From Nitrospiraceae bacterium (GTDB taxonomy: Bacteria; Nitrospirota; Thermodesulfovibrionia; Thermodesulfovibrionales; UBA9159), in the NCBI GenBank assembly GCA_003453735.1, contig DMNE01000102.1, positions 1 through 13,365 on the forward strand: DNA of 13,365 nucleotides. The letters are read 5' to 3'. The notes under the pieces are model-generated. The model was not told the origin of the DNA and made no database searches. It worked only from the letters and a program-made list of their open reading frames with translations. The position numbers were made by a program, and so were the translations under genes. Of this stretch, positions 6,179-13,365 are shown one piece after another (within the stretch, counting starts at the first letter, position 1; each line of letters opens with the position of its first letter).

Positions 6179-7123
6179 CTACAACCGCACCTCCACATAA
6201 GCTTTCTCACGAAGGCCCTTTATCCAATTTTTATAGTCTTCATTAAATCGCTTCTCGAACAGCTTCTTCTTGGTGATCTCCCTAAGTTCGGCCTCAGTCT
6301 TGTCATCTTCCCTATCCTCAAGTCTTATGATATGGAGTCCCACATCGGTCCAGAAGGGTTCGGACACATCGCCGACCTTCATCCTGGAAATCACCTCAAG
6401 AAATTTCGTTCCGAGGTACTCTTTCTTGACGAATCCAAGGTCACCGCCCCTCTTGCTTTTTGAATCTTCAGAGTACCGATCGGCGAGCGAGGAGAAATCC
6501 TCACCAGCCTGCAGTCTCTGGTATATTTCTCCAGCCTTTGCCTCAAGGGCCGTTCTTTCCGCTTCCGTCTCGGGTTTCTTGAAGAATATTTGTCTGATCC
6601 TGTAGCCGGATTCCTTATTGCTTGCCATATATTTCGTTACGTCTGCGTCTGATATGATAATCTTGTTCCTCACCTCCTGAGCGACAATCTTACTCAAGAT
6701 GATCTGTTCCCCAAGGATTTTCTTGTATTCCTCCATGGTAAAGCCCTCTTTTTTGAGGGATTCGTTAAACTCCTGATCACCAAGGGAATATTTCTTCTTA
6801 ATCCCTTCAATCGCCTCTGTGATTTCATCTTTGGAAGCATCTATGTTCAGCTTCTTGGCAGCCTGTATCTGGAGCTTTGTATCGATCATGTTTTCGAGGA
6901 AGCTTGCCTCATTCTCCTTGAATATCTTTCTTTTCTCAGCGTCGTCTAACGCCTTAAACTCGTCGCTTGCCTTAAACTCCATAGACTTGTATAACTCACC
7001 CCATGTTATTACCTCGGTGTTGACCACAGCCACAACCTTGTCAAGAACCATGACTGCGGACGCACTGCCGTAGAAAAGAGATACAGTAGTCAGTACGCCT
7101 CCAATCCATTTTTTCAATGTCAT
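6179..7123 (-). CDS. surA: SurA-type periplasmic chaperone/peptidylprolyl isomerase
   Basis: The 314-residue protein has a signal peptide (1-23, ending SASA) followed by DKVVAVVNTEVITWGEL, the conserved opening of SurA N-domains. Residues ~27-165 form the helical chaperone domain, and ~172-268 one parvulin (PpiC) domain with GEDFSSLADRYSED, RGGDLGF and GLHIIRL. The C-terminal helix (270-314) completes the SurA_N/C fold. E. coli SurA has two parvulin domains; a single one is common outside gammaproteobacteria. In the first beta strand, RIRQIFF carries Gln178 where active parvulins carry His (RHIL), so isomerase activity may be low and chaperone activity dominant. AGGAGG at 7134-7139 lies 10 bases before the ATG. 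SurA assists outer-membrane protein assembly. It heads an operon with purN. Confidence 0.93.
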   Translation of the reverse strand: MTLKKWIGGVLTTVSLFYGSASAVMVLDKVVAVVNTEVITWGELYKSMEFKASDEFKALDDAEKRKIFKENEASFLENMIDTKLQIQAAKKLNIDASKDEITEAIEGIKKKYSLGDQEFNESLKKEGFTMEEYKKILGEQIILSKIVAQEVRNKIIISDADVTKYMASNKESGYRIRQIFFKKPETEAERTALEAKAGEIYQRLQAGEDFSSLADRYSEDSKSKRGGDLGFVKKEYLGTKFLEVISRMKVGDVSEPFWTDVGLHIIRLEDREDDKTEAELREITKKKLFEKRFNEDYKNWIKGLREKAYVEVRL

Positions 7124-7130
7124 TCTTCCT

Positions 7131-7254
7131 TCACCTCCTAGGCACCCTCCCCTTCATACCCTGCTATACAGGGAAAGAAATCCTTCATGCCGCATCGCCA
7201 CATGCGGAGTACAGACATCGTATTACCTTATATCAAATCAGCACAAAATCTCAA
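7131..7254 (-). promoter_or_regulatory. surA promoter and structured 5' leader
   Basis: On the minus strand TTGAGA (7254-7249) and TATAAG (7232-7227) are separated by 16 bases, and each matches the sigma70 hexamers at 5 of 6 positions. Transcription would start near 7220, giving a leader of about 97 bases. The leader holds two perfect small hairpins: CCGCAT/ATGCGG (7190-7207, 6-bp stem, 6-base loop) and CCCTG/CAGGG (7159-7173, 5-bp stem, 5-base loop). They precede the strong SD AGGAGGTGA at 7131-7139. Their role is unknown. Confidence 0.55.
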
Positions 7255-7428
7255 CCCAAGCAGTCCGCACGGGGCAGACAAAGCCAGAATGGGATAAGAC
7301 TCCCGCGATGTCAAGAAGTGATATGATTTCCTTCTTTGCATTTGTGGATAAGGAATTCCTTCAAACACAAACTTCTATCAAAATCCATCATTTTCCTCGC
7401 TGCTTATAACTCGGCCCGCGTCAAGCAA

Positions 7429-7456
7429 CTGAAATGCACGGCGCATATGGTAAAAT
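7429..7456 (+). promoter_or_regulatory. Possible clpS-clpA promoter
   Basis: CTGAAA (7429-7434, 4 of 6) and TAAAAT (7451-7456, 5 of 6), separated by 16 bases, would start transcription near 7463, about 50 bases before the clpS start codon. The -35 is weak. Confidence 0.4.
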
Positions 7457-7512
7457 ATCACTAAAAGGATTGAAATAATTGTCGTCAAGGGTTGGAGCGT
7501 GAGGGATTTAAA

Positions 7513-7827
7513 GTGGACGATCATGCCATAAAAACGAAAGAAGAGCTCCGTGAGGAGTCGGAACAAAAGGCGAAGGAGCCATCGCTTTATAAGGTCTTTC
7601 TCCTGAATGATGACTACACGACCATGGATTTTGTTGTAGATGTCCTCGAAACGATTTTCCACAAGCCTCCTACCGAAGCAACACAGATCATGCTCCACGT
7701 CCACAATAAAGGTATAGGCTTGTGCGGCACCTATACGCGGGAAATCGCTGAGACAAAGGTTGCCGCCGTTCACGAACTTGCCGGGAAAAGAGAATTTCCC
7801 CTGAAATGTATCATGGAGAAAGAATGA
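7513..7827 (+). CDS. clpS: ATP-dependent Clp protease adaptor protein
   Basis: ClpS binds proteins with N-terminal Leu, Phe, Tyr or Trp and delivers them to ClpA-ClpP. The 104-residue form chosen here starts at GTG 7513, because GAGGGA at 7501-7506 sits six bases upstream. A longer form from TTG 7492 lacks a properly spaced SD. The flexible N-terminal arm (~1-22) is charged, as in the family, where it engages the ClpA pore. The N-degron pocket residues of E. coli ClpS are conserved: N32-D33-D34 with T36 and the gatekeeper M38 in LNDDYTTMDFV, and H64 in MLHVHNKGIGLCG. REIAETKVAAVHELA is the typical C-terminal helix. The stop overlaps the clpA start (ATGA), so the two are translationally coupled. 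Confidence 0.95.
   Translation: MDDHAIKTKEELREESEQKAKEPSLYKVFLLNDDYTTMDFVVDVLETIFHKPPTEATQIMLHVHNKGIGLCGTYTREIAETKVAAVHELAGKREFPLKCIMEKE
7815..7827 (+). promoter_or_regulatory. RBS and ATGA overlap setting the clpA start
   Basis: GGAG at 7815-7818 lies five bases before ATG 7824-7826, which overlaps the clpS stop TGA (7825-7827). This favours ATG 7824 over the in-frame ATG at 7806, which has no SD and lies inside clpS. Confidence 0.75.
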
Positions 7828-10082
7828 TCAGCAAAGGGTTAGAGCTTATCATAGAAGCTACCATAAGGGATGCAGAAGCTAGAGGTCATGAATATCTGAC
7901 GGTTGAGCATCTCTTATATGCCATTCTGCATGATGAGTGGGGTATCGAGATTATTTCGAATTGCGGCGGGGAGATCGCACGCATTAAGTCATCCATCGAG
8001 AGGTTTTTTGAGGAGAAGATACCGAAACGCCAAGGGGATTCTAGGGTATATCCACAGCCGGCTATTGGGTTCCAGCGTGTTCTGCATAGGGCTTTAAACC
8101 ATGTCCGCGCGGCGGAGAAAGAGGAAGTTGACGCGGGGGATTTGCTCTCATCCCTTTTTCTGGAAGATGATTGCCACGCTGTCCAATTTCTCCAGTCAGA
8201 GGGGATAAGCCGTTTAGATGTACTGAATTATTTGTCCCATGGAATATCACGACTGGATGATGAGTCCCCAGGAGAAGGCGATACTGATGATGAGAAGGTC
8301 ACCGCCGAAAAAACACTGGTCCAGTCAAGAGATCCCCTGACGCTGTTTACGGTGGATCTGGTTGAGAAAGCGGCAAAAGGCGAAATTGACCCGCTGGTAG
8401 GCCGTGATAATGAACTCACGCGGACCATTCACGTCTTAAGCAGGCGCAGAAAGAATAACATCGTTTTTGTTGGGGAACCGGGAGTCGGTAAAACTGCAAT
8501 AGTTGAGGGTCTTGCCTTGAAAATCCATAAAGGGGATGTCCCCGAAGCACTAAAGGGTTCCCAAGTATTTTTACTGGATATGGGAGGAGTGCTGGCCGGT
8601 ACCAAATATCGGGGCGATTTCGAAGCGCGTCTGAAGGCAACACTCAAGGGCATTGAAAAGATTCCAGGAGCGATCCTCTTCATCGACGAAATCCACACCA
8701 TCGTCGGCGCTAGTGCAACCAGTGGGGGCTCAATGGACGCCTCAAACATCTTGAAACCTGTGCTGATAACTGGAAAATTGCGCTGTATCGGGGCGACCAC
8801 GTATGAGGAATACAAGAGCTACTTCGAAAAAGATCGTGCCCTTTCGAGGCGTTTCCAGAAGATAGAGATACAGGAACCGAACGTAGAGGAGACACTCTCA
8901 ATCCTTAAAGGACTCAAAGCATATTATGAAGATTTCCATGGAGTGAAATATAGTGTTAACGCGTTAAGGGCAGCTGCAGAACTCGCCACAAAATACATCA
9001 CTGACAAGTATCTTCCTGATAAGGCCATTGATGTCATAGACGAGGCTGGTGCCTTCGTTAAACTTTCTTCATCATACAAACAGAGAAAGACAGTAGGGCC
9101 TGCCGAGATCGAAAAGGTGGTAACCAAAATAGCGAAGATTCCTTTAAAGAGGATCTCGTCCTCCGATACGGACCGCCTGAGAGGGCTGGAAGATGAATTG
9201 AAAAAAGTGGTCTTTGGCCAGGATGAAGCCATCACCTCACTGGTTTCAGCGATCAAGAGATCCCGAGCAGGTCTTGCTTCTCCTGACAAACCTATAGGCT
9301 CCTTTCTTTTTTCAGGCCCGACTGGGGTCGGAAAGACTGAAGTTTCAAAACAGATAGCGTCTGCCCTAGCTGTCTCGTTCTTCCGTTATGATATGAGCGA
9401 GTACATGGAAAAACATGCTGTCGCCCGTTTAATAGGAGCTCCTCCCGGGTATGTCGGCTTCGACCAGGGAGGGTTACTTACGGATGCAATCCGGAGACAT
9501 CCCTATAGTGTCCTTCTCCTCGATGAAATCGAAAAAGCGCATCCGGACGTTTTTAATATCCTGCTCCAGATTATGGATTATGCGACATTAACGGACAACA
9601 ATGGGAAAAAGGCGGATTTCAGGAATGTAATCCTCATCATGACCACAAATGCAGGAGTGAGGGATATGGACAAAAATGTCGTCGGTTTCGGCGACAGAAG
9701 TAAGGACACCCAGTCAAAGAGCACCGAAGCAATCAATAAATTATTCAGTCCTGAATTCAGAAACCGCCTCGACGCAACGATCAACTTCAGGCCCCTCACA
9801 AGCGATATTATGAGGAAGGTAGTGAATAAATTTATCGATGAACTTCAGGGCCAGATGATCTCTAAAAAAATCAACATTGTTGTTTCGGACAGTGCACAGG
9901 ACTGGCTTGCGAACAGGGGTTATGATCCCTTTCATGGAGCACGACCACTAGGGAGACTCATCCAAACGGAAATTAAAGACATTCTTTCGGGCGAAGTCCT
10001 CTTTGGGAGACTGAAAAAGGGAGGAAAGGTTTTCCTTGATCTCAAAAATGACGAATTAATTTTTACATATTCAGATTCGTGA
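7824..10082 (+). CDS. clpA: ATP-dependent Clp protease ATP-binding subunit ClpA
   Basis: ClpA is the AAA+ unfoldase that feeds substrates into ClpP in the cytoplasm. The 752-residue product matches E. coli ClpA in length. Order: Clp N-domain (~1-145, opening [20 protein letters not shown] and VEHLLYAIL); acidic linker (~146-175); first AAA+ module with Walker A GEPGVGKT (217-224) and Walker B FIDE (D288, E289); second module with Walker A GPTGVGKT (498-505), Walker B LLLDE (D567, E568) and sensor segment [15 protein letters not shown]. There is no long ClpB-type middle coiled coil, which excludes ClpB and ClpC. The ClpP-docking loop of E. coli (IGL) is represented by VGF (620-622) in [12 protein letters not shown]. 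No clpP lies in the window. The ATGA overlap with clpS and the following aat place it in an N-degron module. Confidence 0.97.
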   Translation: MISKGLELIIEATIRDAEARGHEYLTVEHLLYAILHDEWGIEIISNCGGEIARIKSSIERFFEEKIPKRQGDSRVYPQPAIGFQRVLHRALNHVRAAEKEEVDAGDLLSSLFLEDDCHAVQFLQSEGISRLDVLNYLSHGISRLDDESPGEGDTDDEKVTAEKTLVQSRDPLTLFTVDLVEKAAKGEIDPLVGRDNELTRTIHVLSRRRKNNIVFVGEPGVGKTAIVEGLALKIHKGDVPEALKGSQVFLLDMGGVLAGTKYRGDFEARLKATLKGIEKIPGAILFIDEIHTIVGASATSGGSMDASNILKPVLITGKLRCIGATTYEEYKSYFEKDRALSRRFQKIEIQEPNVEETLSILKGLKAYYEDFHGVKYSVNALRAAAELATKYITDKYLPDKAIDVIDEAGAFVKLSSSYKQRKTVGPAEIEKVVTKIAKIPLKRISSSDTDRLRGLEDELKKVVFGQDEAITSLVSAIKRSRAGLASPDKPIGSFLFSGPTGVGKTEVSKQIASALAVSFFRYDMSEYMEKHAVARLIGAPPGYVGFDQGGLLTDAIRRHPYSVLLLDEIEKAHPDVFNILLQIMDYATLTDNNGKKADFRNVILIMTTNAGVRDMDKNVVGFGDRSKDTQSKSTEAINKLFSPEFRNRLDATINFRPLTSDIMRKVVNKFIDELQGQMISKKINIVVSDSAQDWLANRGYDPFHGARPLGRLIQTEIKDILSGEVLFGRLKKGGKVFLDLKNDELIFTYSDS

Positions 10083-10146
10083 TTTTGTTTACATTCATCT
10101 ACGTATTGGATCACCAGAACTCGTCTTTTTTGCAGTTGCGCAAAAT

Positions 10147-10845
10147 ATGCCTATCTTTCAATTAAGTATCGAGATTTCCTTCCCGCCTCCCGAATTCGCA
10201 GAAAAGGATGGCCTCCTTGCTGTAGGAGGTGACTTGAGCGAAGAACGTCTCTTGCTTGCCTACTCCATGGGGATTTTTCCCTGGTATTCTGAAAATTGCC
10301 CTATCCTCTGGTGGTCTCCTGATCCCCGCCTCGTGCTGTTGCCAGGAGAACTGGTCATATCAAGGAGTCTCAGACAAACCATGAAAAAAGGAAAGTTTAC
10401 GGTAACCATTGATAAAGCCTTTGAAGACGTCGTCAGAAGGTGTGCGAATGTGAAAAGGAAAGAGGATGAAGGTACATGGATAACGGAGGACATGATACAT
10501 GCTTACACTAGACTCCACGATTTAGGTTTTGCTCACTCGGTCGAAAGCTGGTGCGATGGTGAGCTATCAGGAGGTCTATACGGCGTTTCGCTCGGGAACG
10601 CTTTTTTCGGAGAGTCGATGTTTGCCAGCATTTCAGATGCTTCAAAAATCGCTTTTGTGAGGCTCGTCCAGCAGTTGAGGGGATGGGGTTTTACCCTCAT
10701 CGACTGTCAGGTGACAACCAGACACCTCATGAGTTTCGGAGCGCAGGAAATCTCTCGAAAGAAATTCCTGGACATGTTGAAACAATCGATTCAAAAAACA
10801 ACAAGGCGGGGAAGATGGCATTTTTTTCCAGCAAAGATAAAATAG
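10147..10845 (+). CDS. aat: Leucyl/phenylalanyl-tRNA--protein transferase
   Basis: Aat transfers Leu or Phe from charged tRNA to the N-terminus of proteins that begin with Lys or Arg, creating N-degrons read by ClpS. The 232-residue protein is full length. Signature segments are present: GLLAVGGDLSEERLLLAYSMGIFPWYS (22-48), ILWWSPDPR (53-61), EGTWITEDM (108-116, with W111), FFGESMF (153-159) and LIDCQV (184-189, with Q188). These match residues of the aminoacyl-acceptor and peptide sites of E. coli Aat. The ATG has no clear SD. The 64-base gap after clpA contains no evident terminator, so aat is probably read through from clpSA or has a weak promoter of its own. The next gene starts 7 bases after its stop. 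Confidence 0.97.
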   Translation: MPIFQLSIEISFPPPEFAEKDGLLAVGGDLSEERLLLAYSMGIFPWYSENCPILWWSPDPRLVLLPGELVISRSLRQTMKKGKFTVTIDKAFEDVVRRCANVKRKEDEGTWITEDMIHAYTRLHDLGFAHSVESWCDGELSGGLYGVSLGNAFFGESMFASISDASKIAFVRLVQQLRGWGFTLIDCQVTTRHLMSFGAQEISRKKFLDMLKQSIQKTTRRGRWHFFPAKIK

Positions 10846-10852
10846 TCACCTT

Positions 10853-12013
10853 ATGAACTTCAATAAATCATCCATCGAGACGGTGTACGGCAGCAGCTTT
10901 ATAGAAGGCAACAGCGTCATCCTCCTCCATAAAGGAAAAGAGACATTTGATGCGATTTTCAAGAGTATAGAGGGAGCGAAAAGGCTCATCTGCCTCCACT
11001 TCTATATTTTCAGAAATGACGAGACGGGCCAAGAGCTCGCACTCCTTCTTAAAAAGAAGGCAAGAGAAGGAGTCGCCGTATACCTTATCTACGACCATTT
11101 TGGTTCCTTCGGCACTCCACGAGATTTCTGGAAAGATCTCAAGAATTCCGGGATAAACATCAGAGCCGCCAGGCCCTTTCAGTGGTCATCTCCTTTCCAT
11201 TATGCTCACCGGGATCATAGGAAATTGATAATCATCGACGGGATAAGAGCGTTTACCGGTGGTCTCAATATAGCCAACGAGTACAGGGGCTTTCATCTGA
11301 GGATGAAAAGGACCGGATGGAGAGACACCGGGATCATGATCGAGGGACAGATCGCCTTTGAGTTGTTCAAGACATTTCAGAAGACATGGAAAACGTGGAG
11401 AGATGGTTTGATACCCGCTACTGATTTGCCGGTATTCTGTTCTGTTCCGGAATCTCAAAATGACGGGCTGCCGGCTATTCCGATTTTCGCTTCCTCATCA
11501 AGAGGAAGGAGGAAGATGCGGAAACTTCTCTATTACAGCATAAACCATTCGAGAAAGAGCATTCTCCTCACGACCGCATATTTTACTCCGAGCAGGCGAA
11601 TGCTAGAGTCTTTGGAAGATGCTGTAAGACGAGGGGTAAAAGTCATACTGCTCTTGCCTGGAAAGAGCGACGTGCCTGCCGCATACTATACAGGAAGGGC
11701 GTTCTTTACAAGACTTCTGAGGGCCGGGGTAAGGATCTACAATTACTATGGCGAAGTCTTGCACGCGAAAAGCTACGTCTTTGACGAATGCTGGAGTATC
11801 GTCGGCTCCGCGAACCTAGATTTCCAGTCGTTACGATGGAATGATGAAGGCAATATCGGCATACTTGATGAGAGGTTCGGCAGGAAGATGATAGACGTCT
11901 TTGAAGAAGACCTCACCCATTCCATCGAGATAAAGGAGGAAGAATGGAAAATGAGACCATGGAGTAATCGTTTCAAGGAAAGGTTTTTTGTGCTGTTCAG
12001 GAGAAGGCTCTAA
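10853..12013 (+). CDS. Phospholipase D-family cardiolipin synthase, ClsB-like
   Basis: The 386-residue protein has two HKD motifs: HRKLIIID (H122, K124, D129) followed by GIRAFTGGLNIANEY, and HAKSYVFD (H304, K306, D311) followed by ECWSIVGSANLDFQSL. Paired HxKxxxxD motifs form one active site in the PLD superfamily. The layout, beginning with GNSVILLHKGKETFDAIFKSIEGAK and no N-terminal membrane helices, is that of ClsB-type enzymes rather than ClsA. Such enzymes make cardiolipin from phosphatidylglycerol, or from PG and another phospholipid, at the inner membrane. The C-terminal ~30 residues are basic with an FVLFRRRL end, plausible for membrane contact. Start codon: no SD. It lies 7 bases after aat, so it is likely cotranscribed with the N-degron genes, though a functional link is not obvious. 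Confidence 0.9.
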   Translation: MNFNKSSIETVYGSSFIEGNSVILLHKGKETFDAIFKSIEGAKRLICLHFYIFRNDETGQELALLLKKKAREGVAVYLIYDHFGSFGTPRDFWKDLKNSGINIRAARPFQWSSPFHYAHRDHRKLIIIDGIRAFTGGLNIANEYRGFHLRMKRTGWRDTGIMIEGQIAFELFKTFQKTWKTWRDGLIPATDLPVFCSVPESQNDGLPAIPIFASSSRGRRKMRKLLYYSINHSRKSILLTTAYFTPSRRMLESLEDAVRRGVKVILLLPGKSDVPAAYYTGRAFFTRLLRAGVRIYNYYGEVLHAKSYVFDECWSIVGSANLDFQSLRWNDEGNIGILDERFGRKMIDVFEEDLTHSIEIKEEEWKMRPWSNRFKERFFVLFRRRL

Positions 12014-12030
12014 TCTTGTTTTCTTCCCTC

Positions 12031-12046
12031 CACTCACAGAAGAGTG
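12031..12046. terminator. Weak hairpin between convergent cls-like and kinase genes
   Basis: CACTC-acagaa-GAGTG gives a 5-bp stem with a 6-base loop, 18 bases after the cls-like stop codon. It is followed by ATTTGTCTCTTT on the plus strand, a broken T-rich tract. It could serve as a weak terminator for the clpS-clpA-aat-cls unit. Confidence 0.35.
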
Positions 12047-12106
12047 ATTTGTCTCTTTGCCATGTTGCCAACAATTGACGTAAAGAGCGCATGACAAAGC
12101 GCATGT

Positions 12107-13365
12107 TTATGCCTCCCTTGTCTTCGGAAGAGTGAAGTAAAATGTGGCACCAGCTCCTAAGGAACCCTCGGCCCATGTCTTTCCGCCATGGCGGGTAACG
12201 ATACGCCTGACATTGGCGAGACCGATGCCCGTGCCTTCAAATTCCTCCTCGGTATGGAGACGCTGGAATACGCCGAAGAGCTTATCCACATATTCCATGT
12301 CAAATCCTATACCGTTGTCCTTGATGAAAAAGATGAACTCATCTCTGTCTTCTTTGTGCCCGATCTCGATTTCAGCCCGGGGGCGAGTACTGGTGAATTT
12401 AACTGCGTTAGAGATGAGATTGACAAGCACGAGTCTCAGCAGCGATTGGTCACCGAATACGTTGGGCAGCTCATCGATTTTCCATTCAATATCCCGTCCC
12501 TTCACTTCATCCTGAATTTCCCGGACAACACCTCCTATAAGGGCATTAAGTCTTACTTTTCTCATTGTTATCTCTGCACGCCCCAAGCGTGAGAAGGCGA
12601 GGAGATCATCGATAAGCATCCCCATCTTCTTCGCGGCACGGGCTATCGTAGCTGCATAACTGTGAGTTTTTTCGTCCGGGTAGTCGACTATCCTTTTTTG
12701 AAGCAGCTGCACAAAGCCCGACATATGCCGAAGGGGGGCACGAAGGTCATGTGAGACTGAATAGCTGAAGCTTTCAAGATCCTTGTTTGCGGCTTCAAGA
12801 TGTTCGTTTGCCTCTTTCAATTTCTTCTCTGCCAGTTTGCGCTCGGTGATGTCGTGAGCGATCTTTGACGCCCCTATAATCTTGCCGCTTGTATCTTTGA
12901 TAGCAGAGAAGGTCAGTGCTACGGGGACATTCGTTCCATCCTTTCGCATTCGCGCTGTTTCGAAATGATCTATATGTTCTCCCTGTGCGATTCTCCTGAG
13001 AATGTCAGGCACCTCATCGATATGTCCTGGAGGAACAAGGAAGGATATATTCCGACCAATCGCCTCCTGTGCCTTATACCCAAATATCTTTTCAGCTCCA
13101 ATGTTCCAGCTCTGAACCACGCCGTTCAGATCTTTGCTGATGATTGCATCGTCCGCGCTTTGTACGAGGGCCGACAAGACCAACATCTCCTCTTCCGCCC
13201 GCTTGCGTTCGGTGATGTCTTCGCTGAAAATAACGATGCCTCCCACTTCGCCTGCCGCAGTGTGCCATGGCCGCACCTCCCAACGAAGCCACTGCACAGA
13301 GCCATCGGCCCGCTCAAAGCGGTCATTATCCTCTCGTATGACCTCGCCGGCCAGAGCGCGCCGGT
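12107..13365 (-). CDS. PAS-domain sensor histidine kinase (5' partial)
   Basis: The frame stays open to the window edge, so the N-terminus is missing; about 418 codons are seen. Order: the end of one PAS domain with its PAC segment (ERADGSVQWLRWEV to FSEDITERK); a complete PAS/PAC (LSALVQSADDAIIS to IAHDITERK); a short coiled coil (LAEKKLKEANEHLEAANKDL); a HisKA dimerisation domain with phosphoacceptor His at 12749-12751 in YSVSHDLRAPLRHMSGF; and a HATPase_c domain with N-box NLISNAVKF, DNGIGFD, F-box VFQRLH and GTGIGL. It ends TFYFTLPKTREA, with no receiver domain. The H-box and HTEEEFEGTGIGL style resembles phytochrome-like and other soluble multi-PAS kinases. No membrane segment is visible in this part. 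The signal and the cognate response regulator are not in the window. GTG 13297 is only an internal codon, not the start. Confidence 0.94.
   Translation of the reverse strand, partial: RRALAGEVIREDNDRFERADGSVQWLRWEVRPWHTAAGEVGGIVIFSEDITERKRAEEEMLVLSALVQSADDAIISKDLNGVVQSWNIGAEKIFGYKAQEAIGRNISFLVPPGHIDEVPDILRRIAQGEHIDHFETARMRKDGTNVPVALTFSAIKDTSGKIIGASKIAHDITERKLAEKKLKEANEHLEAANKDLESFSYSVSHDLRAPLRHMSGFVQLLQKRIVDYPDEKTHSYAATIARAAKKMGMLIDDLLAFSRLGRAEITMRKVRLNALIGGVVREIQDEVKGRDIEWKIDELPNVFGDQSLLRLVLVNLISNAVKFTSTRPRAEIEIGHKEDRDEFIFFIKDNGIGFDMEYVDKLFGVFQRLHTEEEFEGTGIGLANVRRIVTRHGGKTWAEGSLGAGATFYFTLPKTREA

Larger units (their letters stand above)
7124..7512. other. Divergent intergenic region between surA and clpS
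   Basis: This stretch of about 390 bases holds the surA promoter and leader on its left side and a possible clpS promoter on its right. A second TTGACA occurs on the minus strand at 7314-7309, but without a good -10 at the right distance. I see no gene or RNA fold in the middle part. Confidence 0.5.

Noticed and set aside
7492..7512. Longer clpS from TTG 7492
   Set aside because: AAGGG directly abuts the TTG with no spacing, whereas GTG 7513 has GAGGGA at a good distance and gives a normal family length.
7378..7773. Open frame of 131 codons on the minus strand opposite clpS
   Set aside because: It is antisense to clpS, and clpS is unambiguous by its conserved pocket residues.
7806..7823. 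Longer clpA from ATG 7806
   Set aside because: There is no SD at that ATG; ATG 7824 has GGAG five bases upstream and the classic ATGA overlap with the clpS stop.
8429..8815. Antisense open frame of 128 codons within clpA
   Set aside because: It is a shadow of the highly constrained first AAA+ module, with no SD or recognisable product.
12086..12105. Tandem AGCGCATG copies 12 bases apart next to the kinase stop codon
   Set aside because: Only two 8-base copies, with no further units; this is likely chance and does not support a repeat array.

Overview
The window comes from a Gram-negative (diderm) bacterium. It carries outer-membrane lipoprotein sorting (LolC/E family), periplasmic folding factors of the SurA and FkpA types, and the lipoprotein-modifying enzyme Lgt. 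Base composition is moderate, SD motifs are clear at several genes, and a UbiA enzyme of the MqnP type points to menaquinone made by the futalosine route. Together these suggest a Nitrospirota (Thermodesulfovibrionia-like) or Desulfobacterota lineage; this is an inference from gene content, not a taxonomic assignment. I see no phage, insertion sequence, CRISPR array, tRNA or rRNA.

Layout, left to right. Positions 1-861 (+) hold the 3' part of a LolC/LolE permease. It converges on lgt (1001-1786, -). Upstream of lgt on the same strand is a PilZ-domain protein with a long helical N-terminus (1944-2657, -). A 463-base stretch follows (2658-3120) with no intact gene, but with short repeats and possible decayed reading frames on the minus strand. 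Next is a minus-strand pair: a four-cysteine NAD(P)H/FMN flavoprotein (3835-4416) followed by a secreted FKBP prolyl isomerase (3121-3810). A UbiA/MqnP prenyltransferase (4626-5531, +) is transcribed away from that pair and meets purN (5523-6176, -) tail to tail with a 9-base overlap. purN is the second gene of a surA-purN operon. surA has its own well-formed promoter and a leader containing two small hairpins.

The core of the right half is a plus-strand cluster: clpS (7513-7827), clpA (7824-10082, start and stop overlapping by 4 bases), aat (10147-10845) and a ClsB-like phospholipase D family enzyme (10853-12013). ClpS, ClpA and Aat are the adaptor, unfoldase and tagging enzyme of the bacterial N-degron pathway. 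Aat adds Leu or Phe to proteins with N-terminal Lys or Arg, ClpS recognises the resulting N-degron, and ClpA unfolds the substrate for ClpP, which lies elsewhere. The window ends inside a multi-PAS sensor histidine kinase (12107 to beyond 13365, -), which converges on the cardiolipin-synthase-like gene.

Most genes are conserved housekeeping genes for envelope biogenesis, quinone and purine synthesis, and protein quality control. I do not find a convincing new defence or mobile system. The points most worth a second look are the contiguous clpS-clpA-aat(-cls) cluster, the perfect 16-bp inverted repeat overlapping the lgt start codon, the unexplained 2658-3120 stretch, the fused helical/PilZ protein, and a missing parvulin histidine in SurA.
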